A DNA stretch of 13,753 nt from Proteobacteria bacterium CAG:495 (GTDB lineage Bacteria; Pseudomonadota; Alphaproteobacteria; RF32; CAG-239): NCBI GenBank assembly GCA_000432275.1, contig HF995318.1:1-13753 (forward strand), written 5' to 3'. Position 1 is the first letter of the stretch. Each line of letters starts with the position of its first letter. The notes below the pieces were generated by a model. That model worked only from the letters and a program-made list of their open reading frames with translations. It was not told the DNA's origin and ran no database searches. The position numbers were made by a program, and so were the translations under genes. Of this stretch, positions 6,332-13,715 are shown in pieces.

Positions 6332-6679
6332 CTAATAGCAGCGAAACATCGGGTTGATAATCTTATTTTTCGAGGGGCGGTTCCTGGTATATACAAAAAA
6401 TTCATTACTGTTCATCTTGCGCAAATCTTGAAACAGTCCCTCATTGTCGGGAGCGCGTCCCGTTTTTCTGATAACGTCCAAATCTCGCACATAATCGTCA
6501 TATGCAGTCTGAAACTTGGGCTTCTCCAAAAAAACAAAAGCCTCCTCCACCGTTTTGGCATCCTTAATTCCGGCCATCCGGTATTTCAAAATAATGTCTT
6601 CCTCGCTTTCTTCCGCGGCCGCAGACGAACCCCAGCCCATCAGGCAAAAGACGGTCAATAGCATCAAAAACTGTTTCAT
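6332..6679 (-). CDS. exported hypothetical protein, 115 aa
   Basis: A secreted or periplasmic protein of unknown function. The N-terminus is a clear Sec signal peptide: MKQ, hydrophobic FLMLLTVFCLMGWG, then SSAAA before EESEED, with cleavage likely after residue 22. The mature part is small, soluble and helical-looking, with EEAFVFLEKPKFQTAYDDYV and a C-terminal FRCY; I see no catalytic motif. I chose the ATG at 6679 because AAAGGA lies 7 bases before it. An upstream in-frame ATG at 6724 would put 15 polar residues ahead of the signal peptide. It is divergent from the HEXXH gene at 6768, sharing an 88-base intergenic region, so the two may be coregulated. Confidence 0.7.
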   Translation of the reverse strand: MKQFLMLLTVFCLMGWGSSAAAEESEEDIILKYRMAGIKDAKTVEEAFVFLEKPKFQTAYDDYVRDLDVIRKTGRAPDNEGLFQDLRKMNSNEFFVYTRNRPSKNKIINPMFRCY

Positions 6680-6737
6680 ACCCGCATCCTTTCGCCTGTG
6701 ATGATAGTAAATGTTTTTTAACAAATTAATAATAGAT

Positions 6738-6743
6738 TATAAT
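6738..6743 (+). promoter_or_regulatory. -10 element TATAAT in the divergent intergenic region
   Basis: A perfect TATAAT lies 24 bases before the ATG at 6768. The matching -35 position is only T-rich (TTTTTA, 17-base spacing), so this is a partial promoter prediction. The segment is very AT-rich and chance matches are likely. Confidence 0.35.
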
Positions 6744-6767
6744 AAAATCAATTAATTGGAAAGTGTA

Positions 6768-7334
6768 ATGAAACGTTTTCTTCCGTTTTTTTTCTTCGTC
6801 TTTGCAACAATCGGACAAACCGAGGCCGCCTGGGATGCCGGAAGCTTTTTTTCTTGCAATGCCATCAACCCCAAACCGGAAGTGATTATCAAAAGCTCTT
6901 ACGGCCGGCTGGTGCACGATCTTTCCAAATCCAAGGCGGAAATAAACGCAATACACAACAAGAACCCGCACGTTAAGGAACCCCGCAACACCGTCGTCGG
7001 CTTGGCGTCTTTTCGAATGCCCACCCGGATAAAAGTATCGGGACAAAGAAGAAAAATCAACGAAACTTACAGCTGTATTCTGCCAACCAAAGTCGAAATT
7101 GAAATCGGACTGAACGATCCCGTCATCTATGTGGCCAAAGAATACCCCAGGCAAAGCTGCGGTTTCTCTCAGGTCATCAGACACGAGCAAACGCATCAGC
7201 GGATAAATTTGCTTACTCTGGAATATTTTATGCCTATCTTCGACAAAGCCCTTCGCAAAGCGATTTATGACGTACGCGCCGTAAAGTTTACACCAAAGAC
7301 AACAACAACTTTAAAAAAGGTCTGTCCAAGCTAA
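6768..7334 (+). CDS. exported HEXXH (zincin-like) protein, C-terminus displaced into -1 frame
   Basis: Secreted or periplasmic protein with a probable zinc-metallopeptidase signature. The signal peptide is MKR, FLPFFFFVFATIG, QTEA, with cleavage likely before AWDAG (residue 21). The mature part has three cysteines (30, 103, 131), YSCILPTKVEIEIGL, and VIRHEQTHQRINL, in which H139-E140-x-x-H143 is the HEXXH motif. I cannot name the family or a sure third zinc ligand (E152 is a candidate). I chose the ATG at 6768, with GGAAAG 4 bases upstream, over a TTG at 6756. This frame stops at 7332-7334 after an atypical run of Lys/Thr codons, while the -1 frame continues as convincing coding sequence to 7501. 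Joined, the protein would be about 244 residues. It is divergent from the 115-residue exported protein. Confidence 0.75.
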   Translation: MKRFLPFFFFVFATIGQTEAAWDAGSFFSCNAINPKPEVIIKSSYGRLVHDLSKSKAEINAIHNKNPHVKEPRNTVVGLASFRMPTRIKVSGQRRKINETYSCILPTKVEIEIGLNDPVIYVAKEYPRQSCGFSQVIRHEQTHQRINLLTLEYFMPIFDKALRKAIYDVRAVKFTPKTTTTLKKVCPS

Positions 7335-7501
7335 ATGAATATTACTATGCGCGCCTGACCCCGATTTTAGAAGAGTTTGAAAAAGCCCGGGCCAAAGAGC
7401 AGCAGAAACTGGACAACATAACCAGCTACCGCAGGGACTGGGAAATCTGCAACGAATTTGAAAAAGAACATCCCGAAAAGAAAATACCTTATAAAATTTA
7501 A
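7271..7501 (+). other. C-terminal coding segment of the HEXXH gene in the -1 frame
   Basis: This frame is open from 7271 to a TAA at 7499-7501 and has no start codon or ribosome binding site of its own. It reads KVYTKDNNNFKKGLSKLNE, then a charged helical stretch (ILEEFEKARAKEQQKL), and ends HPEKKIPYKI. Its codons are the ones favoured in neighbouring genes (AAA, AAC, GAC, GAA), whereas the upstream frame in the overlap uses ACA, CCA and AAG. It stops 34 bases before a terminator. One missing A near 7283-7285 would restore a single frame. Alternatively the heptamer A-AAA-AAG at 7313-7319 is in the correct phase for a -1 ribosomal shift. Confidence 0.7.
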
Positions 7502-7535
7502 AATAAGCCACCGTTTTCTCATAAGGCGTCAATAA

Positions 7536-7565
7536 AAACGGCAGCTTAAGCTGCCGTTTAAATTA
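7536..7565. terminator. bidirectional terminator between converging genes
   Basis: A 24-base perfect palindrome (7536-7559, core CGGCAGCTTAAGCTGCCG) sits between the converging HEXXH and nitroreductase genes. On the minus strand it runs into TTTTTATT, a good terminator for the nitroreductase. On the plus strand the T tract is short (TTTAAATT), so termination there is weaker. Confidence 0.75.
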
Positions 7566-8078
7566 CCATTGGTCATAATGGATTTTCTCCGGTTTAAAGC
7601 GGTCTTTCGGCTGCGGCGGAATCTTTGCCGGATAACCGACAACCACCAAAGCATTGGGTTTGATATTGTCAGGAAGCTTTAAAAGCTCTTTCAAGTCACT
7701 CATTCGCTCCTCATTCGGATAAACGCCGCACCAACAAGCCCCCAACCCGCGGCCGTGGCATGCCAGCAGCAAATTTTCCGTAGCGATTGAGGTATCGACA
7801 ACCCAGTATCCGGGTGCCGTTTCCTGATTCGTATCCCCGCAGACGACAATCGCCAGGGAAGCGTCTTTCAAAAACTTCGCATAAGGATGCACCTCTGCGA
7901 TTTTATCTCTCATTTTTTTGTCCTTGACCACTACAAACTCCCACGGCTGTGTATTGCGGGCTGACGGCGCATACATGGCAATTTTCAGAATGTCGTCAAT
8001 GTCAGACTGCGGGATTTCGCGGTCTTTCTCAAACTGGCGCACCGAGCGGCGCGTTAATAATCCTGCTTCCAGAAACAT
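7563..8078 (-). CDS. nitroreductase-family FMN oxidoreductase
   Basis: A small flavoprotein of the NAD(P)H-dependent nitroreductase family, cytoplasmic, usually a homodimer with FMN at the interface. The 171 residues carry the family hallmarks: RRSVR (10-14) and PSARNTQPW (38-46) for the FMN phosphate and ring, a central TENLLLACHGRGLGACW with the GLG turn, and ALVVVGYPAK near the end. The C-terminus DRFKPEKIHYDQW resembles nitroreductases I associate with anaerobic gut bacteria, so acquisition by transfer is possible but unproven. The physiological substrate cannot be read from sequence. The start is firm: GGAGG 7 bases before the ATG. It lies downstream of the atpC terminator with its own leader (a TATAAG stands about 25 bases before the ATG), so it is probably a separate unit. 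Confidence 0.9.
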   Translation of the reverse strand: MFLEAGLLTRRSVRQFEKDREIPQSDIDDILKIAMYAPSARNTQPWEFVVVKDKKMRDKIAEVHPYAKFLKDASLAIVVCGDTNQETAPGYWVVDTSIATENLLLACHGRGLGACWCGVYPNEERMSDLKELLKLPDNIKPNALVVVGYPAKIPPQPKDRFKPEKIHYDQW

Positions 8079-8144
8079 AAATTTTCCTCCATTGTTGTTC
8101 TCTTATAAGGTAGGTATTTTTTATCCCGATTACAAGCTGATTTT

Positions 8145-8173
8145 TAAATATAAAAAAGCCCCGCAAAGGGGCT
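8145..8173 (-). terminator. Rho-independent terminator of the atp operon
   Basis: On the minus strand AGCCCC and GGGGCT pair across a 5-base loop and are followed by a run of six T (8157-8152) and TATATTT. It begins 5 bases after the atpC stop codon. Confidence 0.85.
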
Positions 8174-8178
8174 GTAGA

Positions 8179-8676
8179 TTATTTTTTCTTCAAAGAACGC
8201 TGCTTTAGCTTTTCCAGTTCTTCCCGAATGTCCTGCACGACTTCTTCATGCGTTTTCTCTTGCCCCGACTTGTCGGCAAACACATTCAGCGTCCGCAGAT
8301 AACGGCGGCGAACACCGCGCTGATAATCCAGAATCATCTGATAAAACAACCGGTCGTCCTCATTATCCGCAACCTCGACCTGTTTTTTTGCATCATACGG
8401 TGTAATGTTGTCGTACGGTATGATTTGAGAAGTCAAAACCATACATTTGTTGTCTGCAATGCTGGCCGAACCGGACTTGATAAAATAACGCTCTTTGGGA
8501 TTGCCGTCGCGTCCGAGAATCTGAAGCACGCCGTAATCCAAAGTAAACACGCTCGGTGCACGTTCCGGCAGAATATTAACGTCAGCGCGCACTGCCGGCA
8601 GCAGTACGCTCGCAACCTCCGTCTCCAGAAAAACCTGCGACGGCAATGCAATAGTTAAATGAACTTCGTTAGCCAT
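8179..8676 (-). CDS. atpC: F1 ATP synthase epsilon subunit
   Basis: Central-stalk subunit that contacts gamma and the c-ring and can inhibit ATP hydrolysis. Residues 1-88 form the N-terminal beta-sandwich, recognisable by VHLTIALPSQVFLETEV, a diverged LLPAVRADVNILPERAP and the YFIKSGSASI strand. Residues from about 90 on are helical and highly charged. At 165 residues it exceeds the usual 130-140, the excess being a Lys/Glu-rich C-terminal tail ending KKK. The position, last in atpHAGDC, makes the assignment secure despite divergence. The start has AAAGG about 8 bases before the ATG. It is separated from atpD by 152 bases containing hairpins, unusually far for this operon, and is followed at once by the operon terminator. 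Confidence 0.9.
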   Translation of the reverse strand: MANEVHLTIALPSQVFLETEVASVLLPAVRADVNILPERAPSVFTLDYGVLQILGRDGNPKERYFIKSGSASIADNKCMVLTSQIIPYDNITPYDAKKQVEVADNEDDRLFYQMILDYQRGVRRRYLRTLNVFADKSGQEKTHEEVVQDIREELEKLKQRSLKKK

Positions 8677-8828
8677 AGTTTTTACCTTTTATATTTTCAT
8701 CTTCAAAAAGATGAAGAACACGGAGAGTGACAACTGTTAGAAAAGCGGCGCGGAAAACACAGCCCAACGGCACATTACCTGCCGCTTATCCGCAAAATCC
8801 GCGTCAGCTTCCCCGACAAACATCTTTT
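8677..8828 (-). other. atpD-atpC intercistronic region with hairpins
   Basis: There is no ORF of note. A perfect 8-base stem (8696-8703 with 8708-8715, loop of 4) sits just upstream of the atpC ribosome binding site. A second, looser element pairs AAGCGGC (8743-8749) with GCCGCTT (8781-8787). It competes with a small CGGCA/TGCCG hairpin (8768-8772 with 8780-8784). These could adjust epsilon synthesis relative to beta or mark an RNA processing site. Neither looks like a terminator on the minus strand. Confidence 0.4.
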
Positions 8829-10469
8829 CTAGGCGGCTTTATTCTTCATCGCCTCGGCTTTTGCCAACACATCCTCAATCGTACCGACCATATAAAACGC
8901 CTGCTCGGGAATATCGTCATATTTACCTTCCAAAATTCCCTTAAAGCCTTTGATGGTGTCTTCCAGCTTGACGAACACGCCCGGCGTACCGGTAAAGACT
9001 TCGGCAACGTGGAACGGTTGCGACAGAAAACGTTGAATCTTACGGGCACGAGCAACCGTCAGCTTGTCTTCCTCGGAAAGCTCGTCCATACCCAAAATGG
9101 CAATAATATCCTGCAAAGATTTATACTTTTGCAAAATTTCCTGAACCTGACGGGCAACTGAATAATGCTCTTCTCCCAAAATTTGCGGATCCAAAATACG
9201 GGATGTTGAATCCAACGGATCAACCGCAGGGAAAATGCCAAGCTCGGCAATGGAACGAGACAACACCGTCGTTGCATCCAAGTGGGCAAACGTCGTTGCC
9301 GGAGCCGGATCGGTCAAGTCGTCCGCAGGCACATAAACGGCCTGAACGGAAGTAATTGAACCGTTTTTGGTTGAGGTAATTCGCTCCTGCATTGCACCCA
9401 TGTCGGTACCCAGCGTAGGCTGATAGCCCACTGCGGAAGGAATACGTCCCAAAAGGGCGGAAACTTCAGAACCGGCTTGCGTAAAACGGAAAATGTTATC
9501 AACAAAGAACAACACGTCCTGATGGGCTTCGTCGCGGAAATATTCTGCCTGCGTCAAACCTGTCAGCGCCACGCGGGCACGGGCTCCGGGAGGTTCGTTC
9601 ATCTGACCGTAAACCAACACGGTCTTGGACTTGTCGCCTTTAAGGTCAATAACGCCTGATTCAATCATTTCATGATACAGGTCGTTGCCTTCGCGGGTAC
9701 GTTCGCCCACACCGGCAAATACGGAATAACCGCCGTGTCCTTTTGCGATATTGTTAATCAATTCCATAATCAAAACCGTCTTGCCGACGCCGGCACCGCC
9801 GAACAAACCGATTTTGCCGCCTTTTGCATAAGGTTCCAGCAAATCGATAACCTTAATGCCGGTGGTCAAAACCTCAGTATCGGTAGACTGGTCCACAAAT
9901 GCGGGAGCCGGACGGTGAATAGGATAGTGAAAATCGGATTTAATGTTGCCGCGACCGTCAACCGGTTCGCCGATAACGTTCACAATGCGACCCAGCAACG
10001 CAGGTCCGACCGGAACCTCAATCGGCGCATTGGTATTAACGACTTCCAGACCGCGAACCAAACCTTCGGTCTCATCCATGGCAATCGTACGAACAACGTT
10101 TTCGCCCAAGTGCTGAGCCACTTCCAAAACCAGCTTGCGGCCGTGATTGTCACACTCAAGCGCAGTCAAAATCGGGGGCAAATCATCAGTATTCTCAAAC
10201 TTAACGTCGACAACCGCGCCCATAATCTGCGAAATATGTCCCAGCTTGCCGCTGTTTTTCTCTTTTTTCTCGAGTTTTCTGACTTCTTTCGCACCTTTGC
10301 GTTCATCGCTTTTAATTTGCTTAATGGCCTTTTTCTCCTGAGCAACGTCGGCTGATGCATAAGCCTTTTCTTCAGCGGCAATTGCTTTAGCAACTGTCTT
10401 CTTCGCAGCCGTTGGCTTGGCAGTTTTGGATGCCGTCTTTTTTACTGATTTCTCTTTCACGCTCGCCAT
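8829..10469 (-). CDS. atpD: F1 ATP synthase beta subunit with long N-terminal extension
   Basis: Catalytic subunit of F1, three per complex, where ATP is made or hydrolysed. The core from residue 76 (LGHISQIMGAVVDVKF) is canonical: Walker A GGAGVGKT (224-231), GERTREGNDLYHEM (255-268), LLFFVDNIFRFTQAGSEVSA-type Walker B region, AHLDATTVLSR, and the DELSEED loop. Length is 546 against about 470 normally. The extra 75 residues form a Lys/Ala/Glu-rich, low-complexity N-terminus (MASVKEKSVKKTASKTAKPT to KKEKNSGK). Its reality is supported by AGGAGAG before the ATG and absence of a good start at the core. Some other alphaproteobacteria carry Ala/Lys/Pro-rich beta extensions, so this is a more charged version of a known oddity. 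It follows atpG by 38 bases. Confidence 0.97.
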   Translation of the reverse strand: MASVKEKSVKKTASKTAKPTAAKKTVAKAIAAEEKAYASADVAQEKKAIKQIKSDERKGAKEVRKLEKKEKNSGKLGHISQIMGAVVDVKFENTDDLPPILTALECDNHGRKLVLEVAQHLGENVVRTIAMDETEGLVRGLEVVNTNAPIEVPVGPALLGRIVNVIGEPVDGRGNIKSDFHYPIHRPAPAFVDQSTDTEVLTTGIKVIDLLEPYAKGGKIGLFGGAGVGKTVLIMELINNIAKGHGGYSVFAGVGERTREGNDLYHEMIESGVIDLKGDKSKTVLVYGQMNEPPGARARVALTGLTQAEYFRDEAHQDVLFFVDNIFRFTQAGSEVSALLGRIPSAVGYQPTLGTDMGAMQERITSTKNGSITSVQAVYVPADDLTDPAPATTFAHLDATTVLSRSIAELGIFPAVDPLDSTSRILDPQILGEEHYSVARQVQEILQKYKSLQDIIAILGMDELSEEDKLTVARARKIQRFLSQPFHVAEVFTGTPGVFVKLEDTIKGFKGILEGKYDDIPEQAFYMVGTIEDVLAKAEAMKNKAA

Positions 10470-10507
10470 AAAATCTCTCCTGTTTAAAAACTAAAATCAC
10501 AATAATT

Positions 10508-11422
10508 TTAAAGTGCTTCGGCACCGGATATAATTTCCGTAAGCTCTGTCGTAATCGCGGTTTGGCGGATACGGTTGTACTTCAGCGTCAGTTTGGAAAT
10601 CATATCCTTGGCATTGCGGGTAGCGTTGTCCATTGACGTCATCCGCGCACCGTGCTCGGCCGCCTGTGAATTTATTAATACCTGAAAAGCCTCCGAAACC
10701 GCCAGCATCGGCATCAAATCAGCCAAAACTTTTTGCTTCGGGGCATCATATTCATAATAGGCGTTGCCCGCTTTGTCGCTGTACCTCTCGGGATTTTCCT
10801 CAACGTCAATGCTGTAAGGCAGAAATTGCTGCGTTACCACTTCCCGGTTAATCGCCGAATGGAAACGGGTATAAATAAATTCGCAAACGTCATATTCGCC
10901 GATGTAATACAACCCCAGCACCGGTTCAATGATATGTTCGATTTCTTCGTAATTCGCCCCTTTGGCCGCCACGCCGGCAAACGTATCGGTTATGATGTCG
11001 GCATAACGATGCTTCAAGGCATCGGAAACCTTTTTGCCGACGCACATCAGCTTGACATCTTTTCCCTCGCGTTTCAGTTCCTCAATCCGGCGAACCGTCT
11101 CTTTAACCACAAAAGCGTTATAACTGCCGCACAACCCGCGGTCAGAAGTAAACGCAATCAACAGATAGGAGCTGTTCCGGGCGTGGGGCGTCATCATTTG
11201 CGGCATGATGTGCTTGACGCCCAGACGCTCTTCCTCATCTTTAAAGTCTTTAATAATACGGCCGGCAATCGTCAGCAGACCTTCATGATACGGCAGAGAC
11301 TTAACAAGCATATCCTGAGCGCGACGCAGACGAGCCGCGGCAACCATCTTCATTGCCGAAGTGATTTTCTGTGTCGACTTGATACTTTCAATACGAGTTC
11401 TTAACTCTTTTAAGCCTGCCAT
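10508..11422 (-). CDS. atpG: F1 ATP synthase gamma subunit
   Basis: Central rotor shaft of F1. The N-terminal helix (LKELRTRIESIKSTQKITSA, residues 4-23, then MKMVAAARLRRAQ) and the C-terminal helix (NRIRQTAITTELTEIISGA) form the coiled coil that turns inside the alpha3beta3 ring. Between them are the conserved TSDRGLCGSYNAFV and the Rossmann-like domain. At 304 residues it is slightly longer than most bacterial gammas (about 287-292), with the surplus in the middle region. The ATG has AGGAT 7 bases upstream. It begins 10 bases after the atpA stop, so the two are cotranscribed. Confidence 0.97.
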   Translation of the reverse strand: MAGLKELRTRIESIKSTQKITSAMKMVAAARLRRAQDMLVKSLPYHEGLLTIAGRIIKDFKDEEERLGVKHIMPQMMTPHARNSSYLLIAFTSDRGLCGSYNAFVVKETVRRIEELKREGKDVKLMCVGKKVSDALKHRYADIITDTFAGVAAKGANYEEIEHIIEPVLGLYYIGEYDVCEFIYTRFHSAINREVVTQQFLPYSIDVEENPERYSDKAGNAYYEYDAPKQKVLADLMPMLAVSEAFQVLINSQAAEHGARMTSMDNATRNAKDMISKLTLKYNRIRQTAITTELTEIISGAEAL

Positions 11423-11432
11423 AACTTAAATC

Positions 11433-12986
11433 CTACGCTGCCTTTTCAATCTCTTCATTGTACCGTTGCAGGAAGTTCTGATAAAACTCCAGCAACTTTG
11501 CCTCCAATTCTTCGGAAATAACCTTTTTCTCGTTAATTTCATCCAGGTATTCCGGATGATTGGCCCGAATACTATTCAAAGCCTTTTCCTCAAAATCATG
11601 AACGCAGTTCAACGGCAGTCCGTCCAGAAAACCGCGTACGCCGGCAAAGATGGCCACAACTTCCTCTGCCACCGGCATCGGATGATATTGCGGCTGCTTC
11701 AGCATTTCGGTCAAACGGGCACCGCGAGCCAAAAGGTTCTTGGTCGCCTGATCCAAATCAGAAGCAAACTGAGCAAAAGAAGCCATTTCGCGATATTGTG
11801 CCAAATCAAGCTTCATTGTTCCGGCCACCTGTTTCATCGCCTTAACTTGTGCGGCAGAACCCACGCGGCTGACCGAAATACCCACGTTCACCGCAGGACG
11901 TATACCCTGATAAAACAAACTGGTTTCCAAGAATATCTGACCGTCGGTAATAGAAATAACATTGGTCGGAATATACGCGGACACGTCGCCGGCCTGAGTT
12001 TCAATCACCGGCAAAGCAGTCAGCGAACCGCCGCCTTCGGCATCGTTCATCTTGGCTGCGCGTTCCAACAAGCGGGAGTGCAGATAGAACACGTCACCCG
12101 GATAAGCTTCACGCCCTGGCGGTCTGCGAAGAAGCAGCGACATCTGGCGGTAAGCCGTAGCCTGCTTGGACAAGTCGTCATAGAAGATAACCGCATGCAT
12201 ACCGTTATCGCGGAAATATTCACCCATTGCACAGCCGGAATAAGGCGCTATATACTGCATCGGAGCCGGGTCGGAAGCCGTTGCCGCAACTACGATGGTA
12301 TAATCCATTGCACCGTAGTCTTTGAGGGTTTTGACCACCTGAGCCACGGTCGAACGTTTTTGTCCGACGGCAACATATATGCAGTAAAGTTTATCCTTTT
12401 CAGACTTTGCCTGTTCGTTAATTTTTTTCTGATTAATAATGGTATCAAGAATGATTGCGGTCTTTCCGGTCTGGCGGTCTCCGATAATCAGTTCGCGTTG
12501 CCCGCGGCCGATAGGAATAAGAGAGTCCACGATTTTCAATCCGGTCTGCATCGGTTCATGAACCGAGCGCCGCGGAATAATGCCGGGAGCTTTCACTTCC
12601 GAGCGGCTGAACTCTTTGGCCTTCACCGGTCCCAAGCCGTCAATCGGCTCGCCCAACGCGTCAACAACGCGTCCGAGAAGTTCTTTGCCAACCGGCACGC
12701 TCACAATCTGGTCGGTACGTTTTACCATATCGCCTTCTTTGATTTGTTGGTCAGAACCAAAGATAACCACGCCGACATTGTCTTCTTCAAGGTTAAGAGC
12801 CATTCCCTTGACCCCGCTTTCAAACTCGACCAGCTCACCGGACTGAACCTTGTCCAGACCGTAAATGCGGGCGATACCGTCACCGACGGAGAGCACCTGC
12901 CCTACCTCGGCAACATCCGCCGTGACATCGGAGTTAGCTATTTTATCTTTGATAATGGAAGATATTTCACTGGCTGATACCGACAT
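11433..12986 (-). CDS. atpA: F1 ATP synthase alpha subunit
   Basis: Non-catalytic nucleotide-binding subunit of F1, three per complex, alternating with beta. The 517 residues align along the whole family: N-terminal beta-barrel with VGDGIARIYGLDKVQSGELVEF written across residues 34-55, Walker A GDRQTGKT (169-176), YVAVGQKRSTVAQVV, FYDDLSKQATAYRQMSLLLR, the alpha signature PAVNVGISVSRVGSAAQ, and a helical C-terminus (EIEKAA end). AAAGGTG lies 7 bases before the ATG, within atpH. Its ATG shares one base with the atpH stop (TAATG), so translation is probably coupled. No frame disruption or missing key residue is seen. Confidence 0.98.
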   Translation of the reverse strand: MSVSASEISSIIKDKIANSDVTADVAEVGQVLSVGDGIARIYGLDKVQSGELVEFESGVKGMALNLEEDNVGVVIFGSDQQIKEGDMVKRTDQIVSVPVGKELLGRVVDALGEPIDGLGPVKAKEFSRSEVKAPGIIPRRSVHEPMQTGLKIVDSLIPIGRGQRELIIGDRQTGKTAIILDTIINQKKINEQAKSEKDKLYCIYVAVGQKRSTVAQVVKTLKDYGAMDYTIVVAATASDPAPMQYIAPYSGCAMGEYFRDNGMHAVIFYDDLSKQATAYRQMSLLLRRPPGREAYPGDVFYLHSRLLERAAKMNDAEGGGSLTALPVIETQAGDVSAYIPTNVISITDGQIFLETSLFYQGIRPAVNVGISVSRVGSAAQVKAMKQVAGTMKLDLAQYREMASFAQFASDLDQATKNLLARGARLTEMLKQPQYHPMPVAEEVVAIFAGVRGFLDGLPLNCVHDFEEKALNSIRANHPEYLDEINEKKVISEELEAKLLEFYQNFLQRYNEEIEKAA

Positions 12987-13540
12987 TATTGTACACCTTT
13001 CATTACATTTTCCAAACGGTTCAGTTTGCTGATGACGGAATTGTCAATCATTTCCGAACCGAACTTGATTCTTAACCCGCCGATAAGCTCGGGACGGATT
13101 TTATAAGAAACGACAACTTTTTTACCCAAAACTTTTTCTAAATTGGCCTGCAGTTTTTTATCCTGAGCGGCAGAAAGCTCTTTAACGCTTTCAACCTCAA
13201 CTTCCTGCATATTGTTCCGCTGGTAATAAATATGAACAAACTCCTGCAAAATCAGCAGAAGTTCCCCAAAACGATGATTATCGGCCACAATGTCCAGACA
13301 GCGTAAAGTTTCCTTGCTTAATTTCAGCTTTTCGGCAACTTGTCGCAAGGCTTCTTTTTTATCGGCATCATCCCAAATCGGATTCGCCAAATATTTCACC
13401 AAATCGGATTCCTGCCGGGCAATGCTGCCAAGAACTTTCACATCGGCAAAAACCTTGTCGACAGCCTTTTTCTCAGCGGCTGCCTCATATAAGGCAATAG
13501 CATACGTAACGGCGATTTTGGTCTTTGAAACTTTTTTCAC
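12986..13540 (-). CDS. atpH: F1 ATP synthase delta subunit
   Basis: Peripheral-stalk subunit (OSCP-like) that ties the top of F1 to the b subunits of F0. It has the expected two parts: an N-terminal helical bundle (about residues 8-110, YAIALYEAAAEKKAVDKVF, LRCLDIVADNHRF) and a C-terminal domain with the conserved VVSYKIRPELIGGLRIKFG and an end NRLENVMKGV. At 184 residues it is of normal size. The start is GTG at 13540, since the frame upstream has no ATG before a stop. The ribosome binding site is modest (AGG 9-12 bases away). It is the first gene of the operon. Absence of F0 genes beside it is normal for Alphaproteobacteria. Confidence 0.95.
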   Translation of the reverse strand: MKKVSKTKIAVTYAIALYEAAAEKKAVDKVFADVKVLGSIARQESDLVKYLANPIWDDADKKEALRQVAEKLKLSKETLRCLDIVADNHRFGELLLILQEFVHIYYQRNNMQEVEVESVKELSAAQDKKLQANLEKVLGKKVVVSYKIRPELIGGLRIKFGSEMIDNSVISKLNRLENVMKGVQ

Positions 13541-13663
13541 TACTCTGAACCTATTAAATTTCTAAGCTGCGATCATCTTAATCATCAATTAGTTTCTAAT
13601 TTATTAATACCAACCCGATTTTACAACAAAATAAAACTTTTATCCTCCTTAATCGCAAAGCCA
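13541..13663 (-). promoter_or_regulatory. leader and promoter region of the atp operon
   Basis: This AT-rich stretch must hold the operon's promoter, because a strong terminator lies just upstream. No single -35/-10 pair is convincing; one candidate is TTGTAA, 17 bases, then TAAATT. It contains a small AT-only hairpin (AATTAG/CTAATT, 13587-13601), a 7-codon frame (MIKMIAA) without a good ribosome binding site, and an AAGGAGG (13650-13644) that has no start codon after it. Confidence 0.4.
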
Positions 13664-13664
13664 T

Positions 13665-13698
13665 AAAAAAAATTCCTGCTCGGCAACCGAGCAGGAAT
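13665..13698 (-). terminator. strong Rho-independent terminator of the gene upstream of atpH
   Basis: A perfect 12-base stem (ATTCCTGCTCGG with CCGAGCAGGAAT, 3-base loop) is followed on the minus strand by a run of T (13671-13665). It insulates the atp operon from the gene to the right. Confidence 0.85.
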
Positions 13699-13715
13699 AT
13701 TAAATAGGTAAAGTG

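Noticed and set aside
9672..10355. A 227-codon plus-strand frame antisense to atpD
   Set aside because: It is a shadow of atpD without start signals.
11466..12977. A 503-codon open frame on the plus strand, antisense to atpA
   Set aside because: It mirrors atpA codon by codon, has no ribosome binding site and no recognisable domain. Long antisense frames are common opposite well-biased genes.
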